Origin: Pseudomonadota bacterium
Lineage (GTDB): Bacteria; Pseudomonadota; Gammaproteobacteria; Burkholderiales; Chitinibacteraceae
Assembly: GCA_026399755.1 (NCBI GenBank)
Contig: JAPLQI010000031.1
Coordinates: 1-51,663, forward strand
Direction: 5' to 3'
Length of the DNA stretch: 51,663 bases
In this document: in pieces, positions 8,850-15,805 of the stretch
Position numbering within the stretch: the stretch's first letter is position 1
Layout: each line of letters starts with the position of its first letter
Notes under the pieces: generated by a model
The model's database searches: none
What the model was told of the DNA's origin: nothing
Seen by the model: the letters and a program-made list of their open reading frames with translations, nothing else
Translations under genes and position numbers: made by a program

Positions 8850-9014
8850 ATGAAAAAATACATGTGTCTCATTTGTGGCTTTATTTACGATCAAGCTAAA
8901 GGCCTACCAAATGATGGTATCGCCGCAGGAACTGCTTGGGAAGATGTCCCTCCAAACTGGACTTGCCCAGATTGCGGTGCCAGAAAAGATGATTTTGAGA
9001 TGATAGAAATCTAA
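8850..9014 (+). CDS. Rubredoxin
   Basis: Small 54-residue one-iron electron carrier. The iron ligands are four cysteines in two CxxC knuckles: Cys6-Leu-Ile-Cys9-Gly near the N-terminus and Cys39-Pro-Asp-Cys42-Gly near the C-terminus. The aromatic core residues Tyr4, Tyr13, Trp30, Trp37 and Phe49 and the segment EDVPPNWTCPDCG are standard for the family. An AGGTAA sequence lies about 9 bp before the ATG. Partners may be alkane hydroxylase, a rubredoxin reductase or a peroxide-detoxifying oxidase, none of which is here. Divergent from thiD; the next gene starts 10 bp after the stop. Confidence 0.95.
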   Translation: MKKYMCLICGFIYDQAKGLPNDGIAAGTAWEDVPPNWTCPDCGARKDDFEMIEI

Positions 9015-9024
9015 AAGGATCACT

Positions 9025-9861
9025 ATGAAAACGCTGATTAGCGTTACCGTGCTTTCAGCCTTATTACTAGGCTGTCAGCAGGTAAGCACCACAGAAACAG
9101 GTGCAACTAATGTCAACCGTAAGCAAAGTATGAGCATGTTATTGTCTGAGCAACAAGTCGACAATATGGCTAAACAGTCTTACCAAGAAACACTGAATAA
9201 AGCGCAAAGCAAAGGTGTGCTTAATAGCGATAAGGCCATGACAGCCAGAGTACGCGGCATTGCTAGTCGCATCATTCCGCAAACCAGCGTATTTCGCGCG
9301 GATGCCAGCAAATGGCAATGGGAAGTGAATGTAGAAGCTAGCCCAGAGCTGAACGCCTATTGCATGGCGGGCGGCAAGATAATGTTTTATTCCGGCATTA
9401 TCGAAAAATTAAAGCTGAACGACGATGAAATCGCCCAAATTATGGGCCATGAAATCAGCCACGCTTTAAGAGAACATAGCCGCGAGCGCATGAGCAGTGC
9501 GTATAACAAGCAATTAGCGATGCAAGGCTTGTCACTGCTGACTGGCGGAAAATACGATGGTTATATGGGTATGGCCGATGAGCTGATGCAAGTAGGCTAC
9601 TTTTTACCTAATAGCCGCGAGCATGAATCCGAAGCCGATTCCATGGGCCTAGAACTGGCAGCAAGAGCAGGATATAAGCCGCAGGCTGCTGTTAGCCTAT
9701 GGCAAAAAATGGCTGCAGCTAGCCAAGGCCAACCTGCAGAATTCCTTTCTACCCACCCTTCAAATCAAACGCGCATCCAAGATTTACAGGCCAAAATTCC
9801 AGCAGTACAAGCCTTATACGATACAGCAGCACGTAAGTATCCAACTAAAAAGGGAAATTAA
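9025..9861 (+). CDS. M48-family zinc metalloprotease, predicted lipoprotein
   Basis: 278 residues. A type II signal peptide ends in the lipobox LLGC with Cys17 as the acylated residue, so the mature protein should be membrane-anchored in the periplasm. The catalytic HEISH motif is at residues 142-146, with the third ligand in the ESEAD segment (201-205), matching the M48C LoiP/YggG-type proteases that act on misfolded envelope proteins. C-terminal THPSNQTRIQDL is also characteristic of M48. Good AAGGATCACT Shine-Dalgarno context. The stop codon overlaps the hemJ start (TAATG), suggesting coupling although the functions are unrelated. Confidence 0.92.
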   Translation: MKTLISVTVLSALLLGCQQVSTTETGATNVNRKQSMSMLLSEQQVDNMAKQSYQETLNKAQSKGVLNSDKAMTARVRGIASRIIPQTSVFRADASKWQWEVNVEASPELNAYCMAGGKIMFYSGIIEKLKLNDDEIAQIMGHEISHALREHSRERMSSAYNKQLAMQGLSLLTGGKYDGYMGMADELMQVGYFLPNSREHESEADSMGLELAARAGYKPQAAVSLWQKMAAASQGQPAEFLSTHPSNQTRIQDLQAKIPAVQALYDTAARKYPTKKGN

Positions 9862-10283
9862 TGCTCTGGGTAAAAGCACTGCATATTATTTTTATTACTA
9901 GCTGGTTTGCAGGTTTGTTTTATCTGCCTAGATTATTTGTAAACCATGCCATGAGTACCGATCACGAAACGATTGCACGCTTAAAATTGATGGAAAATAA
10001 GCTGATTCGCTTTATGACGCCCTTAGGTATTTTGGCGTTGATATTTGGTATCTGGCTTTGGTCTTACTTTGATTTTTATATGGGTGCAGGCTGGCGTTGG
10101 ATGCATGTAAAACTTACACTCGTAGCCGTTTTAATTGCCTATCACGGTTGGTGTTGGAAACTATGCAAAGATTTTGCCAACGATAGCAATACGCACAGCC
10201 ATCGCTGGTATCGTTTTTTTAACGAGATCCCTGTCTTAGTTTTAGCGGCCTGCGTTATTTTGGTGGTAGTAAAGCCTTTCTAA
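9861..10283 (+). CDS. hemJ: Protoporphyrinogen IX oxidase HemJ (CopD-like membrane protein)
   Basis: 140-residue integral membrane protein with about four transmembrane helices. The conserved His in KALHIIFITSWFAGLFYLPR and the Lys in WMHVKL match the UPF0093/HemJ family, which converts protoporphyrinogen IX to protoporphyrin IX using haem and a respiratory acceptor. The C-terminal block RWYRFFNEIPVLVL is also family-typical. hemL lies 0.7 kb downstream on the same strand, so two steps of the tetrapyrrole pathway sit together. Translationally coupled to the upstream protease gene. Confidence 0.9.
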   Translation: MLWVKALHIIFITSWFAGLFYLPRLFVNHAMSTDHETIARLKLMENKLIRFMTPLGILALIFGIWLWSYFDFYMGAGWRWMHVKLTLVAVLIAYHGWCWKLCKDFANDSNTHSHRWYRFFNEIPVLVLAACVILVVVKPF

Positions 10284-10305
10284 AATGCCTCAGGAGCAAA
10301 GAATA

Positions 10306-10767
10306 ATGGCGACAGAAATTGAACGTAAATTCCTATTAAATAGTGATGATTGGCGTAAAGAAGTGCAGCAGTCCAGCCGAATTGCTCAGGGCTATTTATC
10401 TAACGATCCTGAGCGGGTAGTGCGAGTTCGTTTGCGTGGGGCTCAGGGATTTATCACCATCAAAGGCAAAACAGCAGGGATTGAGCGTTTAGAATTTGAG
10501 TATGAAATTCCGTTTTCCGATGCTGAATCCTTATTAAAATTATGCCCAAACACACTGGATAAAACTCGTTATTTAATCGATTTTGCTGGATATACTTGGG
10601 AGATCGACGAATTTCATGGTGAGAATGCACCATTGATTATTGCTGAGTTGGAATTACCTAGTAGTGATGCGGCTTACACTAAGCCAGTATGGTTAGGTGT
10701 GGAAGTATCAAATGATCCGAGATACTTTAATAGCTATCTTTCTGAACATAGCTATTCAACTTGGTAA
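10306..10767 (+). CDS. CYTH-domain protein (triphosphate tunnel metalloenzyme family)
   Basis: 153 residues beginning MATEIERKFLL, where Glu4, Glu6 and Lys8 form the ExExK signature of CYTH/TTM proteins (inorganic triphosphatases, class IV adenylate cyclases, thiamine triphosphatase). Alternating basic and acidic strands such as RVVRVRLRGAQGFITIKGK and the C-terminal EVSNDPRYFNSYL follow the short bacterial YgiF-like form without a CHAD domain. Tripolyphosphatase activity is the most likely guess. The ATG at 10306 is chosen over an in-frame ATG at 10285 because CAGGAG lies 11 bp ahead of it. A terminator follows. Confidence 0.87.
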   Translation: MATEIERKFLLNSDDWRKEVQQSSRIAQGYLSNDPERVVRVRLRGAQGFITIKGKTAGIERLEFEYEIPFSDAESLLKLCPNTLDKTRYLIDFAGYTWEIDEFHGENAPLIIAELELPSSDAAYTKPVWLGVEVSNDPRYFNSYLSEHSYSTW

Positions 10768-10787
10768 TTGATTGAAACTAACTAAAT

Positions 10788-10815
10788 AAGCGCCTGCGAT
10801 AGGCGCTTTTTTTTT
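10788..10815 (+). terminator. Rho-independent terminator after the CYTH gene
   Basis: AAGCGCCT stem, loop GCGAT, AGGCGCTT stem, followed by a long run of T. It should end the rubredoxin/M48/hemJ/CYTH transcript before hemL. Confidence 0.9.
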
Positions 10816-10829
10816 GTTTAAAATTAAAC
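10816..10829. promoter_or_regulatory. AT-rich palindrome upstream of hemL
   Basis: GTTTAA, two bases, TTAAAC: perfect 6-bp arms directly after the terminator and about 115 bp before hemL. It could be an operator or part of the hemL promoter region; no regulator is assigned. Confidence 0.3.
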
Positions 10830-10945
10830 ATGTAGTCAGAAAATAAAAACTACGTAGCAACATAAAACAGGAAACAAGTGAGCAATGACGGTTTCTGCAA
10901 AAGAACGATGGCGCTATGATATTGCTTTCTATTGTGGATTTCGTC

Positions 10946-12226
10946 ATGAATCAAAACCAACAATTGTTTGCTGCCGCTCAAAAGCATATTCCTGGCGGCG
11001 TAAATTCGCCAGTACGCGCTTTTGGTTCTGTTGGTGGCACGCCACGTTTCTTTAAAAAGGGCCTTGGTGCCTATGTTTGGGATGTAGATGATCAACGATA
11101 TATTGATTATGTAGGTTCTTGGGGCCCGCTTATTCTTGGCCACACTCATCCAGATGTGCTTGAAGCCGTGATTGCAGCAGCTAAAAATGGCATGAGTTTT
11201 GGTGCGCCAACGGCCGCAGAAGTAGAATTAGCCGATTTAATTTGCGAAATGCTACCGTCCATCGAACAAGTTCGCCTTGTTTCAAGTGGCACCGAAGCCA
11301 CAATGAGCGCTATTCGTCTTGCTCGCGGTTTTACAGGTCGCGATAAATTAGTGAAATTTGAAGGTTGTTACCACGGTCATGCCGATAGCTTATTAGTAAA
11401 AGCGGGTTCTGGTTTATTAACTTTCGGCAATCCTTCATCAGCTGGTGTTCCAGCGTCAGTTGCCGCAGATACTTTAGTTCTACCTTATAACGATGTTACC
11501 GCGCTAGAAGCATTGTTCGCAGAAATAGGGGAACAAATCGCGGCCATTATCGTAGAACCCATCGCTGGCAATATGAATATGGTACAAGCAAGCCCTGAAT
11601 TTGTTCAAGCGATGCGTAAATTAACTGAAAATCATGGTGCAGTTTTGATTTATGACGAAGTCATGACCGGTTTTCGAGTCGATTTGGAATGTACCCAAGG
11701 TTTGCACGGCGTGAAACCTGATTTAACTTGTCTAGGTAAAGTAGTAGGTGGTGGTATGCCGCTCGCTGCTTTTGGTGGTCGTAGCGACATTATGGCTAAG
11801 TTAGCTCCTCTTGGCCCGGTCTACCAAGCGGGTACACTTTCAGGTAATCCGGTTGCAGTTGCAGCAGGATTAGCCACATTAAAGATTATTCGTGAAGACG
11901 GGTTTTTTAATAGATTGTCTATTCAAACTAAAAAACTATGTGATGGTTTAATTCAAGTTGCTAAAGAAACAAATACTATTTTTTCTGCACAGAGTGTAGG
12001 TGGTATGTTTGGTTTTTACTTTAGCGAAAATATTCCGCAATCATTTGCAGATGTTATGAATTCTGATCGTACTCGTTTTAATGCATTTTTTCATGGGATG
12101 TTAAACAAAGGAATCTATTTAGCCCCTTCTGCATTTGAAGCTGGTTTTGTTTCTGCTGCGCATTCAGATCAAGATATTTTGGATACACTTGAAGTAGTAA
12201 GAATGGTATTTTTAGAAATTAAGTAA
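10946..12226 (+). CDS. hemL: Glutamate-1-semialdehyde 2,1-aminomutase
   Basis: PLP-dependent class III aminotransferase-fold enzyme that makes 5-aminolevulinate from glutamate-1-semialdehyde, the C5 route of haem synthesis. The start [20 protein letters not shown] matches the family N-terminus, so the ATG at 10946 (426 residues) is preferred over an in-frame ATG at 10916. The PLP lysine is in [17 protein letters not shown]; the substrate loop GTLSGNPVA is present. The Shine-Dalgarno sequence is weak. The gene is followed by a good terminator and becomes AT-richer towards its 3' end, as does the following region. Confidence 0.96.
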   Translation: MNQNQQLFAAAQKHIPGGVNSPVRAFGSVGGTPRFFKKGLGAYVWDVDDQRYIDYVGSWGPLILGHTHPDVLEAVIAAAKNGMSFGAPTAAEVELADLICEMLPSIEQVRLVSSGTEATMSAIRLARGFTGRDKLVKFEGCYHGHADSLLVKAGSGLLTFGNPSSAGVPASVAADTLVLPYNDVTALEALFAEIGEQIAAIIVEPIAGNMNMVQASPEFVQAMRKLTENHGAVLIYDEVMTGFRVDLECTQGLHGVKPDLTCLGKVVGGGMPLAAFGGRSDIMAKLAPLGPVYQAGTLSGNPVAVAAGLATLKIIREDGFFNRLSIQTKKLCDGLIQVAKETNTIFSAQSVGGMFGFYFSENIPQSFADVMNSDRTRFNAFFHGMLNKGIYLAPSAFEAGFVSAAHSDQDILDTLEVVRMVFLEIK

Positions 12227-12241
12227 TATATATTTTTTAAT

Positions 12242-12271
12242 AAAAAAACGGCCTATTGGGCCGTTTTTTAT
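12242..12271. terminator. Terminator after hemL
   Basis: A-tract, ACGGCC stem, loop TATTG, GGCCGT stem, T-tract. Because both flanks are homopolymer runs it could act for hemL and for the convergent tlpA-like gene. Confidence 0.9.
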
Positions 12272-12354
12272 TGTCTTTTATATGATAATTTGTAATATAG
12301 ACAAGGTTTACTATAAGGTTATTATGAATATAACTTGTTGATTTTAAATAATAT

Positions 12355-12855
12355 TTACGATTTATTAATTTCTTCTTCAATTAATAATTCAATTTCTTTT
12401 ATATCTGCAACACCTACGTATTTTTTAATAATTTCGCCCTTCTTGTTAATTAAGAAGGTGCTAGGTGTTAATCCTACATTTCCGAAAGATTTTGCAATCT
12501 TGCCATCGATGTCATGTTGAATAAAAAAGGGTAGTTTTTTTTCGGTTACATAATTAGCAATATATTCAGGATTATCGTAATCCATAGCAATCGCAATCGT
12601 TTTATATTTATTGTTATTATATTTTTCTTGTAATTTAATAAGTTCAGGCATTTCTTGGATGCAACCAGTGCAACTTGTCGCCCAGAAATTAATAAGGACG
12701 ATTTGGCTTTTTAATGCAGACAGGTTTAGTTTTTGACCTTGAATATTTGTTAATTGAATATTAGGTGCTTGTTTATTAGGTGCTTGAAAAAGTAAGTATC
12801 CAGCAATACTCATAACAGTAGCGATAGCGATTAAATGTGGAAAATATTTTTTCAT
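12355..12855 (-). CDS. TlpA/ResA-like thiol:disulfide oxidoreductase, membrane-anchored
   Basis: 166 residues: one N-terminal membrane segment (LIAIATVMSIAGYLLF) and a periplasmic thioredoxin fold with the redox motif Cys-Thr-Gly-Cys in NFWATSCTGCIQEMPEL. GLTPSTFLINKKGEI contains the conserved cis-proline loop. Such proteins reduce apocytochrome c or periplasmic disulfides. The ATG at 12855 is chosen because AAGGAAC precedes it by 6-8 bp; an upstream in-frame ATG (12876) lacks this. The gene is markedly AT-rich compared with its neighbours, with many Lys/Ile/Asn codons, and it borders the candidate origin. Confidence 0.9.
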   Translation of the reverse strand: MKKYFPHLIAIATVMSIAGYLLFQAPNKQAPNIQLTNIQGQKLNLSALKSQIVLINFWATSCTGCIQEMPELIKLQEKYNNNKYKTIAIAMDYDNPEYIANYVTEKKLPFFIQHDIDGKIAKSFGNVGLTPSTFLINKKGEIIKKYVGVADIKEIELLIEEEINKS

Positions 12856-12879
12856 TTTGAGTTCCTTATCTTGCAAGTT

Positions 12880-13160
12880 GGGGATTTTAGAACATTTTTT
12901 TGAGGTTTTGGGGTGGAAAATTTATTTACACCTTTTTTTCTTTTAGTACTTCATTTAAGAAGAAAGATATAAGAACAACTAATAAGGGGAGCTGTTTTCT
13001 GTGGATAAGTCATTTTCCTTTTGTTTTTCAACGACTTAACTTATCCACAAGGCTGGGTGTGAAATCTGTTTGGCCTGTGGACAATTTGGAGATAGTTTTT
13101 TTGCTTTTGCTGCTTCAGAGGTTTTCCACAGTGCCAGTTACTTTTATCCACAGGGCAAGT
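12880..13160. other. Candidate chromosomal replication origin (DnaA-box cluster plus AT-rich stretch)
   Basis: Non-coding gap between the divergent tlpA-like and rbgA genes. Three perfect DnaA boxes TTATCCACA lie at 13000-13008 (reverse), 13041-13049 and 13144-13152, with two near boxes, TTTTCCACA at 13122-13130 (fits TTWTNCACA) and TGTGGACAA at 13076-13084 (reverse, one mismatch). The adjoining 12880-12999 is AT-rich with T and A runs, as expected of a DNA unwinding element. Only about 0.4 perfect 9-mers would be expected by chance in the whole window on both strands. dnaA is not in the window; in enterobacteria too, oriC is separate from dnaA and near mnmG. A DnaA-titration locus is the main alternative. 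Confidence 0.7.
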
Positions 13161-13193
13161 AGTTGATTTGATGGATCGTTTGATTTTTCACCG

Positions 13194-13199
13194 TATAAT
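13194..13199 (+). promoter_or_regulatory. Probable -10 element for rbgA
   Basis: TATAAT 25 bp before the ATG of rbgA. No good -35 hexamer is seen at 16-18 bp; a TTGATG 20 bp upstream is the closest. The region overlaps the right side of the DnaA-box cluster (last box ends at 13152). Confidence 0.45.
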
Positions 13200-13223
13200 G
13201 GCTCGTTTTGACGGAGGGGTTCG

Positions 13224-14129
13224 ATGGCGATCCAGTGGTTTCCAGGGCATATGAACACTGCCCGCAAGCAGGTTGCAGAGACCATGGCCAAGGTAGACTT
13301 GGTGATTGAGGTGGTTGATGCTCGCTTGCCACTGTCTAGTAGCAATCCCATGATTGAGCCGATGCGCCGCTTAAGGCAGCGTCCTGCTCTCAAGGTTTTG
13401 AATAAAGCAGATTTGGCAGATCCAAGACTCAATAAAATCTGGCTTGAATGGTTTAAATCTCAGCCAGGTACAGAAGCGGTATTGTTGGGTGAAGATAATA
13501 AAATTCAGGGTGCTAAGCTGATTCCTCAGTTGTGTCAGGCCTTAGCTCCGCACCGAGATGGTGAAGAAAAACCACTCCGTGCCATGATTCTTGGTATTCC
13601 TAACGTTGGAAAATCGACGCTGATCAATCACTTAGCTAAGCGTAAAATTGCGAAAGTAGCGGATACCCCTGGTGTGACGAAGATGCAGCAGCGGGTTGAA
13701 ACGCTGGCAGGGATGATTTTGTACGACACGCCAGGTTTGATGTGGCCTAAGGTGCAAAATGAAGATTCTGGTTATCGATTAGCAATGGCAGGATCGATTG
13801 GTCGCAATGCCTATGATGAAGTCGATGTTGCTTTGTACGCGATTGAAACTTTGATTGAACGCTATCCTCAGCTCTTGCTTGATCGCTATAAATTGAAAGA
13901 TTTATTGGGTGATGCAGAGCCACTTTTTGAGCTGATCGGGAAAAAACGCGGGGCTATGTTGTCCGGCGGGCGTATTGATACTCAAAAAACTGCGGACATG
14001 ATACTGACTGAGTTTCGTGGTGGCACATTAGGACGAATTACGCTGGAAACTCCAGATGATTTCTTAGAAATGCCAGTCTACGATCCTAATGATGAAGTGG
14101 AAACGCCGGATCCAGATTTGGAAACCTAG
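13224..14129 (+). CDS. rbgA: Ribosome biogenesis GTPase, RbgA/YlqF family
   Basis: Circularly permuted GTPase of 301 residues, thought to act in late assembly of the 50S subunit. The motif order is permuted: G4 (LNKADL, about residue 60) precedes G1 ([12 protein letters not shown], about 124-135) and G3 (DTPGLMWP). The N-terminus IQWFPGHMNTARKQ is diagnostic of YlqF/RbgA. The ATG at 13224 is preceded by ACGGAGGGG, a strong ribosome-binding site. It is the first plus-strand gene right of the candidate origin and shows strong G-over-C excess. Confidence 0.94.
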   Translation: MAIQWFPGHMNTARKQVAETMAKVDLVIEVVDARLPLSSSNPMIEPMRRLRQRPALKVLNKADLADPRLNKIWLEWFKSQPGTEAVLLGEDNKIQGAKLIPQLCQALAPHRDGEEKPLRAMILGIPNVGKSTLINHLAKRKIAKVADTPGVTKMQQRVETLAGMILYDTPGLMWPKVQNEDSGYRLAMAGSIGRNAYDEVDVALYAIETLIERYPQLLLDRYKLKDLLGDAEPLFELIGKKRGAMLSGGRIDTQKTADMILTEFRGGTLGRITLETPDDFLEMPVYDPNDEVETPDPDLET

Positions 14130-14167
14130 TACCGAGCTTCATACTTATCATTTAATGAACAGAGTCA

Positions 14168-14195
14168 TTATCGGCGCGGCGTATTCTTGTAAAAT
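14168..14195 (+). promoter_or_regulatory. Possible sigma-70 promoter for the ZapB-like/zapA genes
   Basis: TTATCG at 14168-14173 and TAAAAT at 14190-14195, separated by 16 bp, with TG just before the -10. It lies 42 bp ahead of the first ATG. Confidence 0.4.
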
Positions 14196-14236
14196 GTTTT
14201 AGAATTCGACTGCTCTGCAGCCTATGGAAGTCTTGG

Positions 14237-14437
14237 ATGGAAGCTGAACTTTTAAATCTTGAAGACAAAGTTGCCCAATTGGCGCTGCTTTGCCGTGAGT
14301 TACGCGAGGAAAATCGTGGCTTACGTCAGAAATTATTGCTGACCCAGCAGCAAAACCAAGGCTTGCTTACGAAGGTAGAGGGTAGCAAAGTAAGGGTTGC
14401 TGCTATTCTTGCTAAGCTACCGGAGGATGCAGAATGA
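14237..14437 (+). CDS. ZapB-like coiled-coil protein (TIGR02449-type)
   Basis: 66 residues with heptad-rich coiled coil over most of the length (LNLEDKVAQLALLCRELREE onward, then QKLLLTQQQNQGLL). Short coiled-coil proteins of this kind are regularly encoded directly upstream of zapA in beta- and gammaproteobacteria and are presumed division-associated. The stop overlaps the zapA start by four bases (ATGA), indicating coupling. GGAAG lies about 8 bp before the ATG at 14237. The cell-division role is inferred from context and resemblance, not from a catalytic motif. Confidence 0.8.
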   Translation: MEAELLNLEDKVAQLALLCRELREENRGLRQKLLLTQQQNQGLLTKVEGSKVRVAAILAKLPEDAE

Positions 14438-14751
14438 GTGATGCTGCAATTAAACAACTCGATGTTTCTATCATGGGACGTGAGTTTCGTGTGGCCTGTC
14501 CTGAAAACGAAGAAGCGACTTTGGTACAAGCGGTTGAGCTCTTGGATCAGCGCATGCACGAGATTCGCGCTTCAGGCAAGGTAATAGGATTAGAAAAAAT
14601 TGCGATTATGGCGGCTCTAAATATTACACATGAATATTTGCATACGCGGGTTGATGGGGGTTTTGACATTGCCACAATTCAGCGTAGAATTGCCGTCATG
14701 AATTCATCAATAGACGCAGTGATGGGTGAGCAGATTGATATGTTTTCCTAG
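14434..14751 (+). CDS. zapA: Cell division protein ZapA
   Basis: 105-residue FtsZ-ring stabiliser that cross-links FtsZ protofilaments at midcell. The N-terminal globular part LDVSIMGREFRVACPENEE and the following VELLDQRMHEIR, then the GLEKIAIMAALNITHEYL coiled-coil segment, are hallmarks of ZapA. It is followed by the 6S RNA gene and fau, the zapA-ssrS-fau order conserved widely in proteobacteria. Translation is coupled to the coiled-coil gene upstream. Confidence 0.93.
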   Translation: MSDAAIKQLDVSIMGREFRVACPENEEATLVQAVELLDQRMHEIRASGKVIGLEKIAIMAALNITHEYLHTRVDGGFDIATIQRRIAVMNSSIDAVMGEQIDMFS

Positions 14752-14771
14752 CATGCGGCTGTTGTAAACCA

Positions 14772-14952
14772 ATGCTTTCCTGCGGTGTTTGTTACGACTT
14801 GTCTCTCTGAACCAATAATTACTTTGGTTGCCTGCCATGAGCATGCTTGTTGTGCGCATCCCCCGTTGGATGCACCTGATAGCATCCGGTCGGTGACCGC
14901 TTGAACCTTCGGTTCAAGATTGCTCGTCGGACGGCACTCGCGGGAAGCTCCT
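14772..14952 (+). ncRNA. ssrS: 6S RNA
   Basis: About 180 nt between zapA and fau. The terminal stem pairs GCTTTCCTGCGGTG-like sequence at 14774-14787 with CACTCGCGGGAAGC at 14935-14948. Internal landmarks of proteobacterial 6S RNA are present: TGTCTCTCTGAACC on the 5' side, the CTTGAACCTTCGGTTCAAG hairpin, and GGACGGCACTCG near the 3' end. 6S RNA binds the housekeeping RNA-polymerase holoenzyme by mimicking an open promoter and down-regulates transcription in stationary phase. Ends are approximate. Confidence 0.9.
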
Positions 14953-14968
14953 CATTGTTTCACATCAC

Positions 14969-15571
14969 GTGAATATCACTAGTTTATCTAGCAAATCCGA
15001 AGCACGGCGTGCTATACGCCGTGCTCGTGCTTTACTCCCCCCTCATGAAAGACATGCCGCAGAGTTAGCTGTTGCCACTATGGCTAAGCAGCTTGGTTTA
15101 TTACGCCGAGGCTTAAAAATCGCTGCGTATATTCCTGCAGGCAGTGAGTTTTCTCCTTGGGTATTAATGCTGCGTGCCCTTTTAGGTGGCGTGGATGTTT
15201 ATCTGCCTAAGGTGCCCAAGCGGGGAAGAAAGTTAAATTTTGTACGGTTAGATTCAAAAAATCGTTGGAAATTAGGTCCGCAAAATATTCTTGAGCCCTT
15301 AGATGGTGAAATATGTTCGCCACGCGATTTGGATATTGTGTTCTTGCCTTTGCTAGGATTTGATTCAAATTTAGCTAGATTAGGACAAGGCGGTGGTTAT
15401 TACGATTGCACTTTTGAATTTAGGCGCTGGCGGCGGGAGTGGAAAAAACCGCGCTTAGTCGGTTTGGCATTTGATGTACAACACCTAGAACAATTACCCG
15501 TAGATATCTGGGATTTACGTCTAGATTACATCTTGACTGGGAAAAAAATTTGGCGGCAAGCTGTTGCCTGA
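14969..15571 (+). CDS. fau: 5-formyltetrahydrofolate cyclo-ligase
   Basis: 200-residue cytosolic enzyme (YgfA) that converts 5-formyl-THF to 5,10-methenyl-THF with ATP. The N-terminal SEARRAIRRARALLPPHER and the C-terminal nucleotide loop LGQGGGYYDCTFEF are family motifs. The GTG at 14969 is the likely start; the protein needs nearly all of this N-terminus and no ATG is available. No Shine-Dalgarno sequence is visible, and the start lies just 17 nt after the 6S RNA end, so it is probably translated from a longer read-through transcript that is also processed to 6S RNA, as known for ssrS-ygfA. Confidence 0.92.
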   Translation: MNITSLSSKSEARRAIRRARALLPPHERHAAELAVATMAKQLGLLRRGLKIAAYIPAGSEFSPWVLMLRALLGGVDVYLPKVPKRGRKLNFVRLDSKNRWKLGPQNILEPLDGEICSPRDLDIVFLPLLGFDSNLARLGQGGGYYDCTFEFRRWRREWKKPRLVGLAFDVQHLEQLPVDIWDLRLDYILTGKKIWRQAVA

Positions 15572-15720
15572 TAATTTTTTCTCTTTCTAACAAGGATCAG
15601 ACTTTCAACATGTGAAAGATATAGTGCGTTCTGATACTGTCAGAGTGCAAAAATACGAATTTCATGAGAAAACGCAAATTATTGCCATGACAAAGACAAT
15701 AAATACACAGTTATTTTTTT

Positions 15721-15762
15721 CGACATAGCACTAAACTACGTCGCGATTGGCGTTAAAGCCAA
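15721..15762. promoter_or_regulatory. Two inverted repeats upstream of the GlcNAc PTS genes
   Basis: CGACATAG, 7 bp, CTACGTCG at 15721-15743 (one mismatch) is followed by the perfect TTGGC, 6 bp, GCCAA at 15747-15762. Both lie 40-85 bp before the nagF start and could be operators for a GntR- or LacI-type regulator, or leader hairpins. No regulator gene is adjacent. Confidence 0.4.
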
Positions 15763-15805
15763 CAATAGAGTCTCTACAAGCACTGCCCCCAATAATGAGG
15801 TTGCC

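Noticed and set aside
10885-11055. Possible 56-residue ORF just before and overlapping hemL, with an AGGAAA sequence upstream
   Set aside because: The product is rich in Trp, Cys and Phe, overlaps hemL in another frame and looks like chance; a leader-peptide role has no support.
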